From contig JAGXGU010000169.1 in the NCBI GenBank assembly GCA_024636575.1, positions 1-15,706 of the forward strand: DNA of 15,706 nucleotides, written 5' to 3'. The translations under genes and the position numbers were made by a program. The DNA is from Altererythrobacter sp. GTDB taxonomy: Bacteria; Pseudomonadota; Alphaproteobacteria; Sphingomonadales; Sphingomonadaceae. The notes beneath the pieces are model-generated. The model was not told the DNA's origin and made no database searches. It saw only the letters and a program-made list of their open reading frames with translations. Shown here piece after piece: positions 1 through 8,437 of the stretch (within the stretch, counting starts at the first letter, position 1; each line of letters starts with the position of its first letter).

Positions 1-1
1 G

Positions 2-1045
2 CGCCTGATTCCCACGGAGCGGCCCACGCCCACGCCAACGCCTGTCCAACGCCCTCTGCCCACCATCCAGATACCGGCACCGCAGCAAACACAAGGGGTC
101 GCGACGCGGCGATTCACCCCTGCCGCGCGGGCAACCCCGGGCCAAGGGGTACAAGGTGAGGATAGGCTATCGGATACCGAACAGCCGAATTCTTCACGCG
201 ATCTGACGCCGGCCGAAACGGTGCTGGACAATTTGCCATCCCCGACATCGCTGCCGAGCCTTGCTGATAGCGAGGCGGGTCCGGCCGCGCAGGGTGCTGC
301 AGAAAATCGTGGCTTGTTCGCCAATTGGTCACCCTGGCTGGCGGCTTTCGCTGGGTTGGCTGCGCTGCTCGCGGGACTATTCTTCCTGCGATCTCGCCGC
401 CAGACGGCGTTCGCTGGCGCGGCACCGATAGAACCCCCTGCTGCCCGCCGGCTTGCCCCCGCCCCGCCCGCGACGCCTGCCCCAACACCTGCCCCGGCGC
501 CTGCCCCGGCGCCTGCACGCGGACCGGCAACTGCAGCAGTTAAGACAAAGGCAGGAACTGGGCAAGAAACAGCCCACCCAATCCTGCTCGCTATCACCCC
601 AATCAAACTCAGCCGCAGCATGATGAATGCGACGCTGTCCTGCGCGATCAAGGTGCATAACCAAACCGGGCATGACTACCAGAACCTGCAGATTTCCGGC
701 GATCTGGTGACTGCCCATGGCAAGGTTGCGGTAAGCGAACAATTGGCGGGCGCCGACACCGATCTGGCTCCGTTGAACACCATGCCCGCGCTGGCCGCTG
801 GGGAGACGGGCGAGTTTGCAGCCAGCCTCAATCTCCCGATCCGGCAAATCCGGCCGATTAAACAGGGCCGTGCAACGCTTTATGTTCCACTGCTCAGGCT
901 CAGGATCACGAGTGACGGGCGTGCCCCGGTCACGCAAACATTCGTGATCGGCATGAAACCGCCGGGCAGCAACAAGGTGCAGCCGTTCCGCCTGGATGAA
1001 ATGCCCCAGACCTACAGCCAGATCGGCAGCCGCGCACTCGACTGA
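2..1045 (+). CDS. Unrecognised single-pass membrane protein, 5' end outside the window
   Basis: The frame is open from the left edge to a TGA at 1043-1045, so the start lies upstream; the GTG at 221 is an internal codon, not a convincing start. The visible part begins with a proline/threonine-rich stretch including a PTPTPTP run, followed by a low-complexity region. One hydrophobic segment (about 326-388, Trp-Ser-Pro-Trp to Phe-Phe-Leu) is followed at once by RSRR. By the positive-inside rule this puts the C-terminal part in the cytoplasm and the Pro/Thr-rich part outside. After it come an Ala-Pro linker (about 430-530) and a roughly 150-residue domain with alternating hydrophobic residues, probably beta-rich (IKLSRSMMNATL to the C-terminus). 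I do not recognise the family. It stands 54 bp before sseA on the same strand and could be co-transcribed. Confident as a gene, unknown in function. Confidence 0.75.
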   Translation, partial: RLIPTERPTPTPTPVQRPLPTIQIPAPQQTQGVATRRFTPAARATPGQGVQGEDRLSDTEQPNSSRDLTPAETVLDNLPSPTSLPSLADSEAGPAAQGAAENRGLFANWSPWLAAFAGLAALLAGLFFLRSRRQTAFAGAAPIEPPAARRLAPAPPATPAPTPAPAPAPAPARGPATAAVKTKAGTGQETAHPILLAITPIKLSRSMMNATLSCAIKVHNQTGHDYQNLQISGDLVTAHGKVAVSEQLAGADTDLAPLNTMPALAAGETGEFAASLNLPIRQIRPIKQGRATLYVPLLRLRITSDGRAPVTQTFVIGMKPPGSNKVQPFRLDEMPQTYSQIGSRALD

Positions 1046-1099
1046 CCGGGAAATCCAGCCCCTCTCGACTGACTGCGATATGCCCGCTACTCAGTGGTC

Positions 1100-1954
1100 A
1101 TGGACAATCTCGTAAGCTCCGATTGGCTGGCCAGATCGCTGGGGGACGATAATCTGGCGATCCTGGATGCCTCGGCCCATTTGCCCGATGCAGGGCGCGA
1201 TGCGGCGGCGGAGTTTGCCGCACTCCATATCAAGGGAGCCCGCTTTCTCTGCCTGCCGGGCCTGACGGACGAAACCTCCCCCGTTCCCGCTGCCCTGCCC
1301 CGCGCGGACCAGTTCGAACGGCGCATGGGCGACCTGGGAATATCCGCGAATGACCGGATCGTGCTGTATGATGACAGCAAGCTGCGCAGCAGCGCCCGCG
1401 CCTATTTCATTTTTCGCATGTTCGGCATGAAGAACGTGGCTATACTCGACGGCGGATTTGCCAAATGGCAGGCGGCGGGCCTTCCGGTCGAAAGCGGCAC
1501 CACAGACCGCACCCACTCCACCTTCACAGTCGCGCAGGATGATCGCAGCCGCGTGCGAAGCAAGGCGGACATGCTGGCCAATATCGCCACAAGGGCAGAG
1601 CAAATTATCGATGCCCGCGATGCCGTGCGATTTTCCGGAGAGGGCGAAGATACGGTGCATAATCTGGTCGGCGGGCATATTCCCGGCGCGCTCAACCTGC
1701 CCTTCCCGCAGGTTCTGAACGACGATGGCACATTCAGGCAGGGTGATGATTTGCGCGCCGCATTCGAAGCAGCAGGCGCCGATCTGTCTTTGCCGATCAC
1801 CGGTTCATGCGGCAGCGGAATAACCGCATCGGTGCTGCTGTTCGCGCTGGAATTGCTCGGCAAGCACGATACCGCGCTCTATGACGGAAGCTGGAGCGAA
1901 TGGGGCGCGGACCCGGACACACCCAAGGAAATCGGGGCATCGCGCAGGGCATGA
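1100..1954 (+). CDS. sseA: 3-mercaptopyruvate sulfurtransferase (two rhodanese domains)
   Basis: Transfers sulfane sulfur from 3-mercaptopyruvate, or less likely thiosulfate, to a thiol or cyanide acceptor in the cytoplasm. The 284-residue length fits the tandem-rhodanese family. The N-terminal rhodanese domain (about residues 5-130) has the typical YDDS and LDGGFAKWQAAGLP stretches but no catalytic cysteine, as usual. The C-terminal domain carries VGGHIPGALNLPF and the active-site loop CGSGITA with the catalytic Cys at residue 237. That loop sequence is typical of mercaptopyruvate sulfurtransferases rather than of thiosulfate rhodaneses. ATG at 1100 is chosen; an in-frame GTG at 1094 adds two residues and cannot be excluded, and no clear Shine-Dalgarno sequence marks either. 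The stop overlaps the metC start by 4 bp, suggesting translational coupling with another sulfur amino-acid enzyme. Confidence 0.9.
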   Translation: MDNLVSSDWLARSLGDDNLAILDASAHLPDAGRDAAAEFAALHIKGARFLCLPGLTDETSPVPAALPRADQFERRMGDLGISANDRIVLYDDSKLRSSARAYFIFRMFGMKNVAILDGGFAKWQAAGLPVESGTTDRTHSTFTVAQDDRSRVRSKADMLANIATRAEQIIDARDAVRFSGEGEDTVHNLVGGHIPGALNLPFPQVLNDDGTFRQGDDLRAAFEAAGADLSLPITGSCGSGITASVLLFALELLGKHDTALYDGSWSEWGADPDTPKEIGASRRA

Positions 1955-3159
1955 GCAACAGCAAGCAAGGAAAGGGCAGCGGAACCACGCTGGTCAATGC
2001 CGGAAGGAAGCCTGAATGGACTGGCGCAGTGGTCAATCCACCGGTTTGGCGCGCCAGCACGCATCTATATCCCACGGTGGCGGCGCTGAAAGACGGGGTG
2101 AAGGGCAATTCGGACGGCGAATTCTTCTATGGCCGCCGCGGATCGCCCACCCAATGGGCCCTGTCTGATGCGCTGACCCAGCTTGAACCCGGTGCCGAAG
2201 GAACAGTCCTGTACCCCAGCGGAGTCGCCGCAATCGCCGGGGCATTGATGGCGGTGCTTAGTCCGGGTGACGTGTTGCTGGTCACAGACAATGTCTATGA
2301 ACCCAGCCGCAGCATGGCGACTGGCCTGTTAAAACGGTTCGGGGTGGAAACGCGCTTCGTCGATCCGCTGGATTTGGCAGGATTTGCCGATAAATTCTGT
2401 GAACAGACCAAGGCGGTTTTGCTGGAAAGCCCCGGCAGCCTGACCATGGAGATACAGGATATCCCCGCCCTGGCCGCGATCGCGCGGGAAAAAGGCGCGG
2501 TCAGCCTGATCGACAATACCTGGGCAACACCGCTGGGCTTTCCGGCGCTGGAACACGGCTGCGATATTGCGATCATGGCGCTGACCAAGCATGTCGGCGG
2601 GCATTCCGATCTGATGATGGGCAGCGCCTCCGCCAGGGGTCCGCTTTACCGCAAATTGCGCCAGACCGCGCAGGCACTGGGGCATGTGGTGTCGCCCGAT
2701 GATGCGGCGCTGGCGCTGCGTGGCCTCAGGACGATGGGGCTGCGGCTCGAACGCACCATGCAAACGGCGTTGCAAGTGGCACAGTGGCTGAGCGCACGAC
2801 CTGAGGTCGCCCATGTCCTGTGCCCGTTCCTGCCCGGATCGACCGGCCATGATCTGTGGAGCCGCGATTTTACCGGCGGCTGCGGGTTGTTCAGCTTCAT
2901 CCTGAAGGGCCGGGACGAAGCTGCGCGGGCGCGCCTGATCGATGCGCTGGAATTGTTCGGCATCGGTTATAGCTGGGGCGGATTTGAAAGCCTGGCCATT
3001 CCCGTCGACCCTGCATCCATTCGCACCAGCAGCACCTGGCCGCCTGCAAGCTGGGATGCTGGCGACCGCCACGCTATTCGCCTATCGATCGGTCTGGAAG
3101 ATGCAGCAGACCTGATTGCCGACCTTGAGCAAGGCTTTGCCACAATGGAAACAATATGA
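1951..3159 (+). CDS. metC: Cystathionine beta-lyase, PLP-dependent
   Basis: A 402-residue enzyme of the Cys/Met-metabolism PLP family (fold type I). MetC members cleave cystathionine to homocysteine, pyruvate and ammonia. Visible landmarks are FFYGRRGSPT near the N-terminus, YPSGVAAIAGAL (cofactor phosphate-binding turn), LIDNTWATP with Asp188 that should hold the pyridine nitrogen, and TKHVGGHSD with the Schiff-base Lys213. The C-terminal SWGGFESLAIP matches the MetC branch. The open frame continues upstream to 1900, but the ATG at 1951 is preferred: it overlaps the sseA stop as ATGA, and the family begins at about this point. Other members of this fold (cystathionine gamma-synthase or gamma-lyase, O-acylhomoserine sulfhydrylase) are alternatives, but the SWGGFES signature favours the beta-lyase. 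It ends in another ATGA overlap with the channel gene. Confidence 0.88.
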   Translation: MSNSKQGKGSGTTLVNAGRKPEWTGAVVNPPVWRASTHLYPTVAALKDGVKGNSDGEFFYGRRGSPTQWALSDALTQLEPGAEGTVLYPSGVAAIAGALMAVLSPGDVLLVTDNVYEPSRSMATGLLKRFGVETRFVDPLDLAGFADKFCEQTKAVLLESPGSLTMEIQDIPALAAIAREKGAVSLIDNTWATPLGFPALEHGCDIAIMALTKHVGGHSDLMMGSASARGPLYRKLRQTAQALGHVVSPDDAALALRGLRTMGLRLERTMQTALQVAQWLSARPEVAHVLCPFLPGSTGHDLWSRDFTGGCGLFSFILKGRDEAARARLIDALELFGIGYSWGGFESLAIPVDPASIRTSSTWPPASWDAGDRHAIRLSIGLEDAADLIADLEQGFATMETI

Positions 3160-4403
3160 CGCCCACCGGCAGCTTGAAGAACATACCACCCGCCACGCCC
3201 GATCCGGCGCAAACGCCAGTTACGCCCGAGGCCGTGCCGCTGGTCGATCCGCGCACCGGTGAACCCATTCTCGATCCCGAAACGGGGGCGCAATTGATGG
3301 GCATCCCGGCTCCTCAGCCGGTGCCGATGATTGATCCGGTTACGCGGGAGCCGCTGCTCGATCCCGAAACGGGCGAAACGCTGCTGGCTATGCCAGATCC
3401 TTCCGCCACGCCTACGCCCGCAGCGACCGAAGGCGTCAAAGGCGCGGACGCAGTAAGAGAAGCAGTTACCGAGCAAAGCGAAACCGTAGGTAGCTTTGTC
3501 GATACGCTTGATTCGCTCGCCATACAGTTGGGCGATTTCCGGGTGTCTGTGTGGGACGGAATGGTGGTGTTGATGGTGATCGTCGGGGTGATCTCCCTGG
3601 CCTGGTTCCTCAGCAGGCTCGCCCACTCAGCGGTACGCCGCATGACCAAGCTCGGCGACACTCAGCAATTGCTTACTGAAAAGGTCGTGACGATCCTCGT
3701 CTGGATTGCTGCTTTCTTTATCGGCATTAGCCTGCTCGGTATCGACCTGACCGCGCTTGCGATCTTCTCCGGTGCCTTCGCCTTTGCGATCGGTTTTGGC
3801 TTGCAGAAGACCTTCGGTAACCTGATCGCGGGAATTATCCTGCTGATGGACCGTTCGATCAAGCCGGGCGATGTAATTGCCGTAGCCGATCAGGCCGGCG
3901 TATCCACCTTCGGACAAATCCGCAAGATCGGCATCCGGGCAGTGTCGATCACCACGCGCGATCAGAAAGAATATCTGATTCCCAACGAAAATCTGATGAT
4001 TAATCAGGTGGAAAACTGGTCCTACTCATCCAAGCAGGTGCGGATGCAGATACCCGTGGGCATATCCTATGGCTGTGACATCAAGGTAGGCGAAAGGTTG
4101 ATGTTGGAGGCTGCCGTCAGCTGCAAACGTGTGCTCAAGAGCCCCCCGCCTACGGTTTGGCTCGACCAATATGGCGACAGCTCGGTTGATTTCGTAATTC
4201 ACTGCTGGATCACCGATCCCGAGGCCGGAATTGGCAATGTGAAATCCGAAGTACTCAAAAATCTGTGGGAGCTGTTCAAATCCGAAGGAATTGAAATTCC
4301 CTTCCCCCAGCGCGATATCAATCTGCGTAATAACACGCAATTTGAACAGCTTATTGCAGCGGTCGGTCAACGGCTCGACGACCGGAAGCCCGAGAAAAAA
4401 TAA
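3156..4403 (+). CDS. MscS-family mechanosensitive channel with Pro-rich repeat N-terminus
   Basis: A 415-residue inner-membrane protein. Residues 1-130 are soluble and rich in Pro, Thr and Asp, with two 29-residue repeats at 27-84. Three membrane helices follow: about 134-155, about 176-196, and a Gly/Ala-rich pore helix about 199-231 (SGAFAFAIGFGLQKTFGN). Then comes the MscS beta domain with RSIKPGDVI and the conserved YLIPNENLM and NWSY segments, and an alpha/beta cytoplasmic domain to the end. Family members open on membrane tension and release solutes during hypo-osmotic shock. There is no obvious signal peptide, so the repeat region probably faces the side set by the first helix. The start ATG overlaps the metC stop by 4 bp and has GGAA 5 nt upstream. 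Co-transcription with sseA and metC is likely, but a functional link to sulfur metabolism is not evident. Confidence 0.92.
   Translation: MTPTGSLKNIPPATPDPAQTPVTPEAVPLVDPRTGEPILDPETGAQLMGIPAPQPVPMIDPVTREPLLDPETGETLLAMPDPSATPTPAATEGVKGADAVREAVTEQSETVGSFVDTLDSLAIQLGDFRVSVWDGMVVLMVIVGVISLAWFLSRLAHSAVRRMTKLGDTQQLLTEKVVTILVWIAAFFIGISLLGIDLTALAIFSGAFAFAIGFGLQKTFGNLIAGIILLMDRSIKPGDVIAVADQAGVSTFGQIRKIGIRAVSITTRDQKEYLIPNENLMINQVENWSYSSKQVRMQIPVGISYGCDIKVGERLMLEAAVSCKRVLKSPPPTVWLDQYGDSSVDFVIHCWITDPEAGIGNVKSEVLKNLWELFKSEGIEIPFPQRDINLRNNTQFEQLIAAVGQRLDDRKPEKK
3234..3407 (+). repeat. In-frame tandem repeat of 87 bp (two copies) in the MscS-like gene
   Basis: Residues 27-55 and 56-84 of the channel align without gaps, for example VPLVDPRTGEPILDPETG against VPMIDPVTREPLLDPETG. 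Each copy contains two 9-residue sub-units of the form DPxTGEPxL, giving four such units in all. At DNA level the longest perfect match I found is 17 bp, at 3270-3286 and 3357-3373, exactly 87 bp apart. The remainder has diverged mostly at synonymous or conservative positions, so the duplication is not recent and the protein pattern appears to be kept. Confidence 0.85.
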
Positions 4404-4417
4404 CCCCCTTTGGGTTA
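4394..4417 (-). terminator. Possible intrinsic terminator facing the minus strand, antisense to the channel gene
   Basis: A perfect 6-bp inverted repeat, TAACCC (4401-4406) and GGGTTA (4412-4417), encloses a 5-nt loop. On the minus strand it is followed directly by a run of six T (4400-4395). On the plus strand, where the neighbouring genes lie, no T run follows, so it would not terminate the channel transcript in the standard way. The stem is short; its left arm includes the stop codon of the channel gene. Confidence 0.35.
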
Positions 4418-4500
4418 CAGACAGCGCCTGATACGTTTTCTAGCCGGTCGGAAATCCATTCTCGCTGGCAGCTGGCGCTCTGTGCCGCCATTTACGCAGC

Positions 4501-5271
4501 ATGGAAAAAACTGGAACAGTCTATCTCGTCGGCGCGGGGCCGGGTGATCCCGATTTGCTGACTGTGCGCGCCGCGCGGCTGATACAGTCGGCGCGGATGA
4601 TCGTGCATGACGGCTTGGTCGATCCTGCCATTCTGGCGCTGGCGCACCAGGATGCGACCCTTATTTCCGTTGCCAAGCAGCGCGCCAGGCACACCCTGCC
4701 GCAGGAAGAAATCAACGCTTTGCTCATCCGCGAAGCGCTGACTGGAAACGATGTAGTGCGGCTGAAGGGCGGCGACCCGTTCATTTTCGGGCGCGGCGGG
4801 GAAGAAGCGGAGGACTGCCGCGCGGCCGGGGTTCCGGTGGTGGTAGTGCCCGGAATCAGCGCCGCCAATGGCGCGGCTGCGGCTGCCCAGATCGCGCTTA
4901 CTCACCGTGACGCCGCCAGCATCGTCAGCTTCGTTGCGGGCCAGTGCAAGGGACTATCGGAGCAAAATTGGGCGGGGCTGGCCGGCAAGGGCCGCACGCT
5001 GGTGATCTATATGGGCGTCAAAACCGCGCCGCAAATCGCCGAAAAGCTGATGGCAGACGGGCTCGCCCCGGATATGCCTCTGGCGATTATCGAAAATGCC
5101 GCGCGCCCTGAAATGCGGGTGCTGCGCGGGGTGTTGGCGGGCCTGCCCGACCTGGTCGCCGATGAACAAGTCGTCAGCCCCGCCCTGATCGTCATCGGAG
5201 AAGTTACCGCTCGCCAGGATGCACAGTCAGATAGGCAGCTTGCCAAATTTGCTCAGGAGGCGTCGGCGTGA
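4501..5271 (+). CDS. cobA: Uroporphyrinogen-III C-methyltransferase (SUMT)
   Basis: Transfers two methyl groups from S-adenosylmethionine to uroporphyrinogen III, giving precorrin-2, the precursor of siroheme and cobalamin. The 256-residue protein is only the methyltransferase, unlike the three-function CysG; the dehydrogenase/ferrochelatase step must be encoded elsewhere. Visible motifs are the SAM-binding YLVGAGPGDPDLLT (8-21), VRLKGGDPFIFGRGGEE (86-102) and VPGISAANGAAAAAQIALTHRD (116-137). It opens the sulfite-reduction operon, which points to siroheme for CysI as its main purpose. The 97-bp gap before it must hold the operon promoter and leader; I found no convincing -35/-10 pair, riboswitch or strong Shine-Dalgarno sequence there. 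The gene name could equally be given as cysG or sumT. Confidence 0.92.
   Translation: MEKTGTVYLVGAGPGDPDLLTVRAARLIQSARMIVHDGLVDPAILALAHQDATLISVAKQRARHTLPQEEINALLIREALTGNDVVRLKGGDPFIFGRGGEEAEDCRAAGVPVVVVPGISAANGAAAAAQIALTHRDAASIVSFVAGQCKGLSEQNWAGLAGKGRTLVIYMGVKTAPQIAEKLMADGLAPDMPLAIIENAARPEMRVLRGVLAGLPDLVADEQVVSPALIVIGEVTARQDAQSDRQLAKFAQEASA
5255..5260 (+). promoter_or_regulatory. Shine-Dalgarno site deciding a GTG start (DUF2849)
   Basis: AGGAGG lies 7 nt upstream of the GTG at 5268, inside the end of cobA. Together with the 4-bp overlap with the cobA stop, it supports GTG as the true start of the small downstream gene. Confidence 0.8.
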
Positions 5272-5563
5272 AAATTCTCACCGGAAATGACCTTAAAACC
5301 GGCGCGGTCACATGGTGGGACGGCTCCGGCTGGTCGCTATATGTCGATGATGCGGTTGATGTGGGCGATGGCGGCGATGCAATTATCGCGCGCGAAGAAT
5401 CCGCCCGCCGGATCAATGCGCCCTATGAAATCGAAGCGGAAAAGACGCAAAGCGGCGTGCGCCCCGCACATATCAAGGACCGGATCCGCGGCCTCGGCCC
5501 TACGGTGCGCCCCGATCTCACCCTCAAACCAGGCGATCCAAACGCGGTCCGCGAGGTAATCTG

Positions 5564-5564
<1 letters not shown>
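5268..5564 (+). CDS. DUF2849 family protein in sulfite-reductase operon
   Basis: A 98-residue soluble protein that I recognise as DUF2849, a family without known function that sits next to sulfite reductase genes in Alphaproteobacteria. Visible features are a hydrophobic/aromatic N-terminal part (VTWWDGSGWS), an acidic stretch (DDAVDVGDGGD), and a basic C-terminal segment with VRPAHIKDRIRGLGPTVRPDL. It contains no cysteine or histidine cluster, no membrane segment and no signal peptide, so it is not itself an iron-sulfur protein. It starts with GTG, overlaps cobA by 4 bp, and its stop shares one base with the cysI start (TGATG). The packing suggests made-together amounts with CobA and CysI. 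A role as small subunit, assembly factor or electron-transfer adaptor is only an inference. Confidence 0.85.
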
Positions 5565-7190
<1,626 letters not shown>

Positions 7191-7198
<8 letters not shown>

Positions 7199-7628
7199 TT
7201 TAGCCCAGACTATTTTGCGCTTCCGCGATGATACGCCGGTATCCGATCCCGCGGTAACGGTGGAGGCTTTTACCGGTCAAAGCAACGCTCTCGCCGTGCG
7301 GATCGAACCGGGCGAAGACGCACGCAGCCTGTTGCCGAATCTGGAGCGCATTCGGCTGGTGGAAGTGAACTTTCCGGCGTTCGGCGACGGGCGCGGCTAT
7401 TCCGCTGCGCGCGTTTTGCGGGAAGCTGGCTACACCGGCGAATTGCGCGCCGTGGGCGATGTCCTGGTGGACCAGATCGGCCATATGAGGCGCTGCGGGT
7501 TTGATGCATTCCAGCCCGATCAGCCGCTGGATGCGGGTGATGTCGAGATTGCCCTCTCCCGCTGGCCGGAAGTCTATCAAGCCACCACCGACGGGCGCGT
7601 ACCGATCTGGAATCTCCGGCATGGCTGA
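7191..7628 (+). CDS. DUF934 family protein in sulfite-reductase operon
   Basis: A 145-residue soluble protein that I recognise as DUF934, regularly found beside sulfite reductase in proteobacteria and without an assigned activity. The most family-like segment is VNFPAFGDGRGYSAARVLRE (about residues 60-80), then GYTGELRAVGDVLVDQI and RRCGFDAFQ with a single cysteine, Cys102. One cysteine is too few for its own iron-sulfur cluster. There is no membrane segment or signal peptide. ATG at 7191 has an ideal AGGAGG 6 nt upstream (7179-7184), inside the end of cysI. The gene overlaps cysI by 8 bp and cysH by 8 bp. Context argues for a direct role with CysI or CysH, for example as an accessory subunit; this is inference. 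Confidence 0.88.
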
Positions 7629-8436
7629 AGCGGATCCCACCCGCCTTGCAGCCCGGATAGCAGAACGTCCCCGTGACCGGATCGACACCGGCCCGCGCTT
7701 CAGCGAATCCGACGCCATCCGCCTCAACCGCATGTTCCGCGGGCGCGATACGCTGGAAATGCTGCGCAGCGTAATGGGTGACGGTCTGGTGGGTGAAGTT
7801 GCCACGGTTTCCAGCTTTGGTGCAGAAAGCATTGTACTGCTGCATCTTATTGCGCAGGTGGATGCATCCATCCCGGTCCTGTTCCTGGAAACCGGCAAGC
7901 ATTTTCCCGAAACTCTGACCTATCGTGATGCGGTGGTGCAGCAGCTTGGCCTGACGGGTCTGCGCAATCTGACGCCCGATGCCGGGATGGTGGCGGCCAG
8001 AGACGAAACCGGCCTGCGCTGGTCATACGATCCCGATGGCTGCTGCGAGATTCGCAAGGTGCTGCCGCTGGCCAGCGCGCTATCCGGCTTCGACGCCACG
8101 ATTACCGGGCGCAAGGCCTTCCAGTCCTCCACCCGCGCAAACCTGCCGCGGTTCGAAGTGGATACATCCGATGCGCAGGGCAGGCTGAAAATCAACCCGC
8201 TGATCGATTGGAGCGGCGAAGATATCCAGGCCTATTTCGAAGAGCACAATCTGCCCCGCCACCCGCTGGTGGAGGCAGGCTATCCATCGATCGGCTGCGC
8301 GCCCTGTACCAGCAAGGTCGCGCCGGGCGAAGACCCGCGCTCCGGCCGGTGGAAGGGCTGGGAAAAAACCGAATGCGGCATCCATTCGCCCACCGATGAC
8401 GATGACCTGCCGCCGGGATACGAACCGGCGTTTTAA
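7621..8436 (+). CDS. cysH: Assimilatory adenylylsulfate (APS) reductase with [4Fe-4S] cluster
   Basis: Reduces activated sulfate to sulfite using thioredoxin or glutathione. The 271-residue protein has the PAPS/APS reductase fold with SSFGAESIVLLH (sulfonucleotide-binding loop) and LFLETGKHFPET. It carries the paired cysteines CC (141-142) and CAPC (226, 229). This set is known to bind [4Fe-4S] and marks enzymes using APS rather than PAPS. The C-terminal ECGIH contains the catalytic Cys252. The open frame extends upstream to 7501, but the ATG at 7621 gives the normal family length and overlaps DUF934 by 8 bp. The stop is one base from the stop of the convergent SDR gene. No cysD/cysN or cysC is in the window, so sulfate activation is encoded elsewhere. 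Confidence 0.93.
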   Translation: MAEADPTRLAARIAERPRDRIDTGPRFSESDAIRLNRMFRGRDTLEMLRSVMGDGLVGEVATVSSFGAESIVLLHLIAQVDASIPVLFLETGKHFPETLTYRDAVVQQLGLTGLRNLTPDAGMVAARDETGLRWSYDPDGCCEIRKVLPLASALSGFDATITGRKAFQSSTRANLPRFEVDTSDAQGRLKINPLIDWSGEDIQAYFEEHNLPRHPLVEAGYPSIGCAPCTSKVAPGEDPRSGRWKGWEKTECGIHSPTDDDDLPPGYEPAF

Positions 8437-8437
8437 G

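Noticed and set aside
4418..4500. Possible riboswitch or promoter in the leader of the sulfite-reduction operon
   Set aside because: Only weak imperfect inverted repeats (AGCGCC/GGCGCT) were found. I could not match a known SAM riboswitch core or a good -35/-10 pair.
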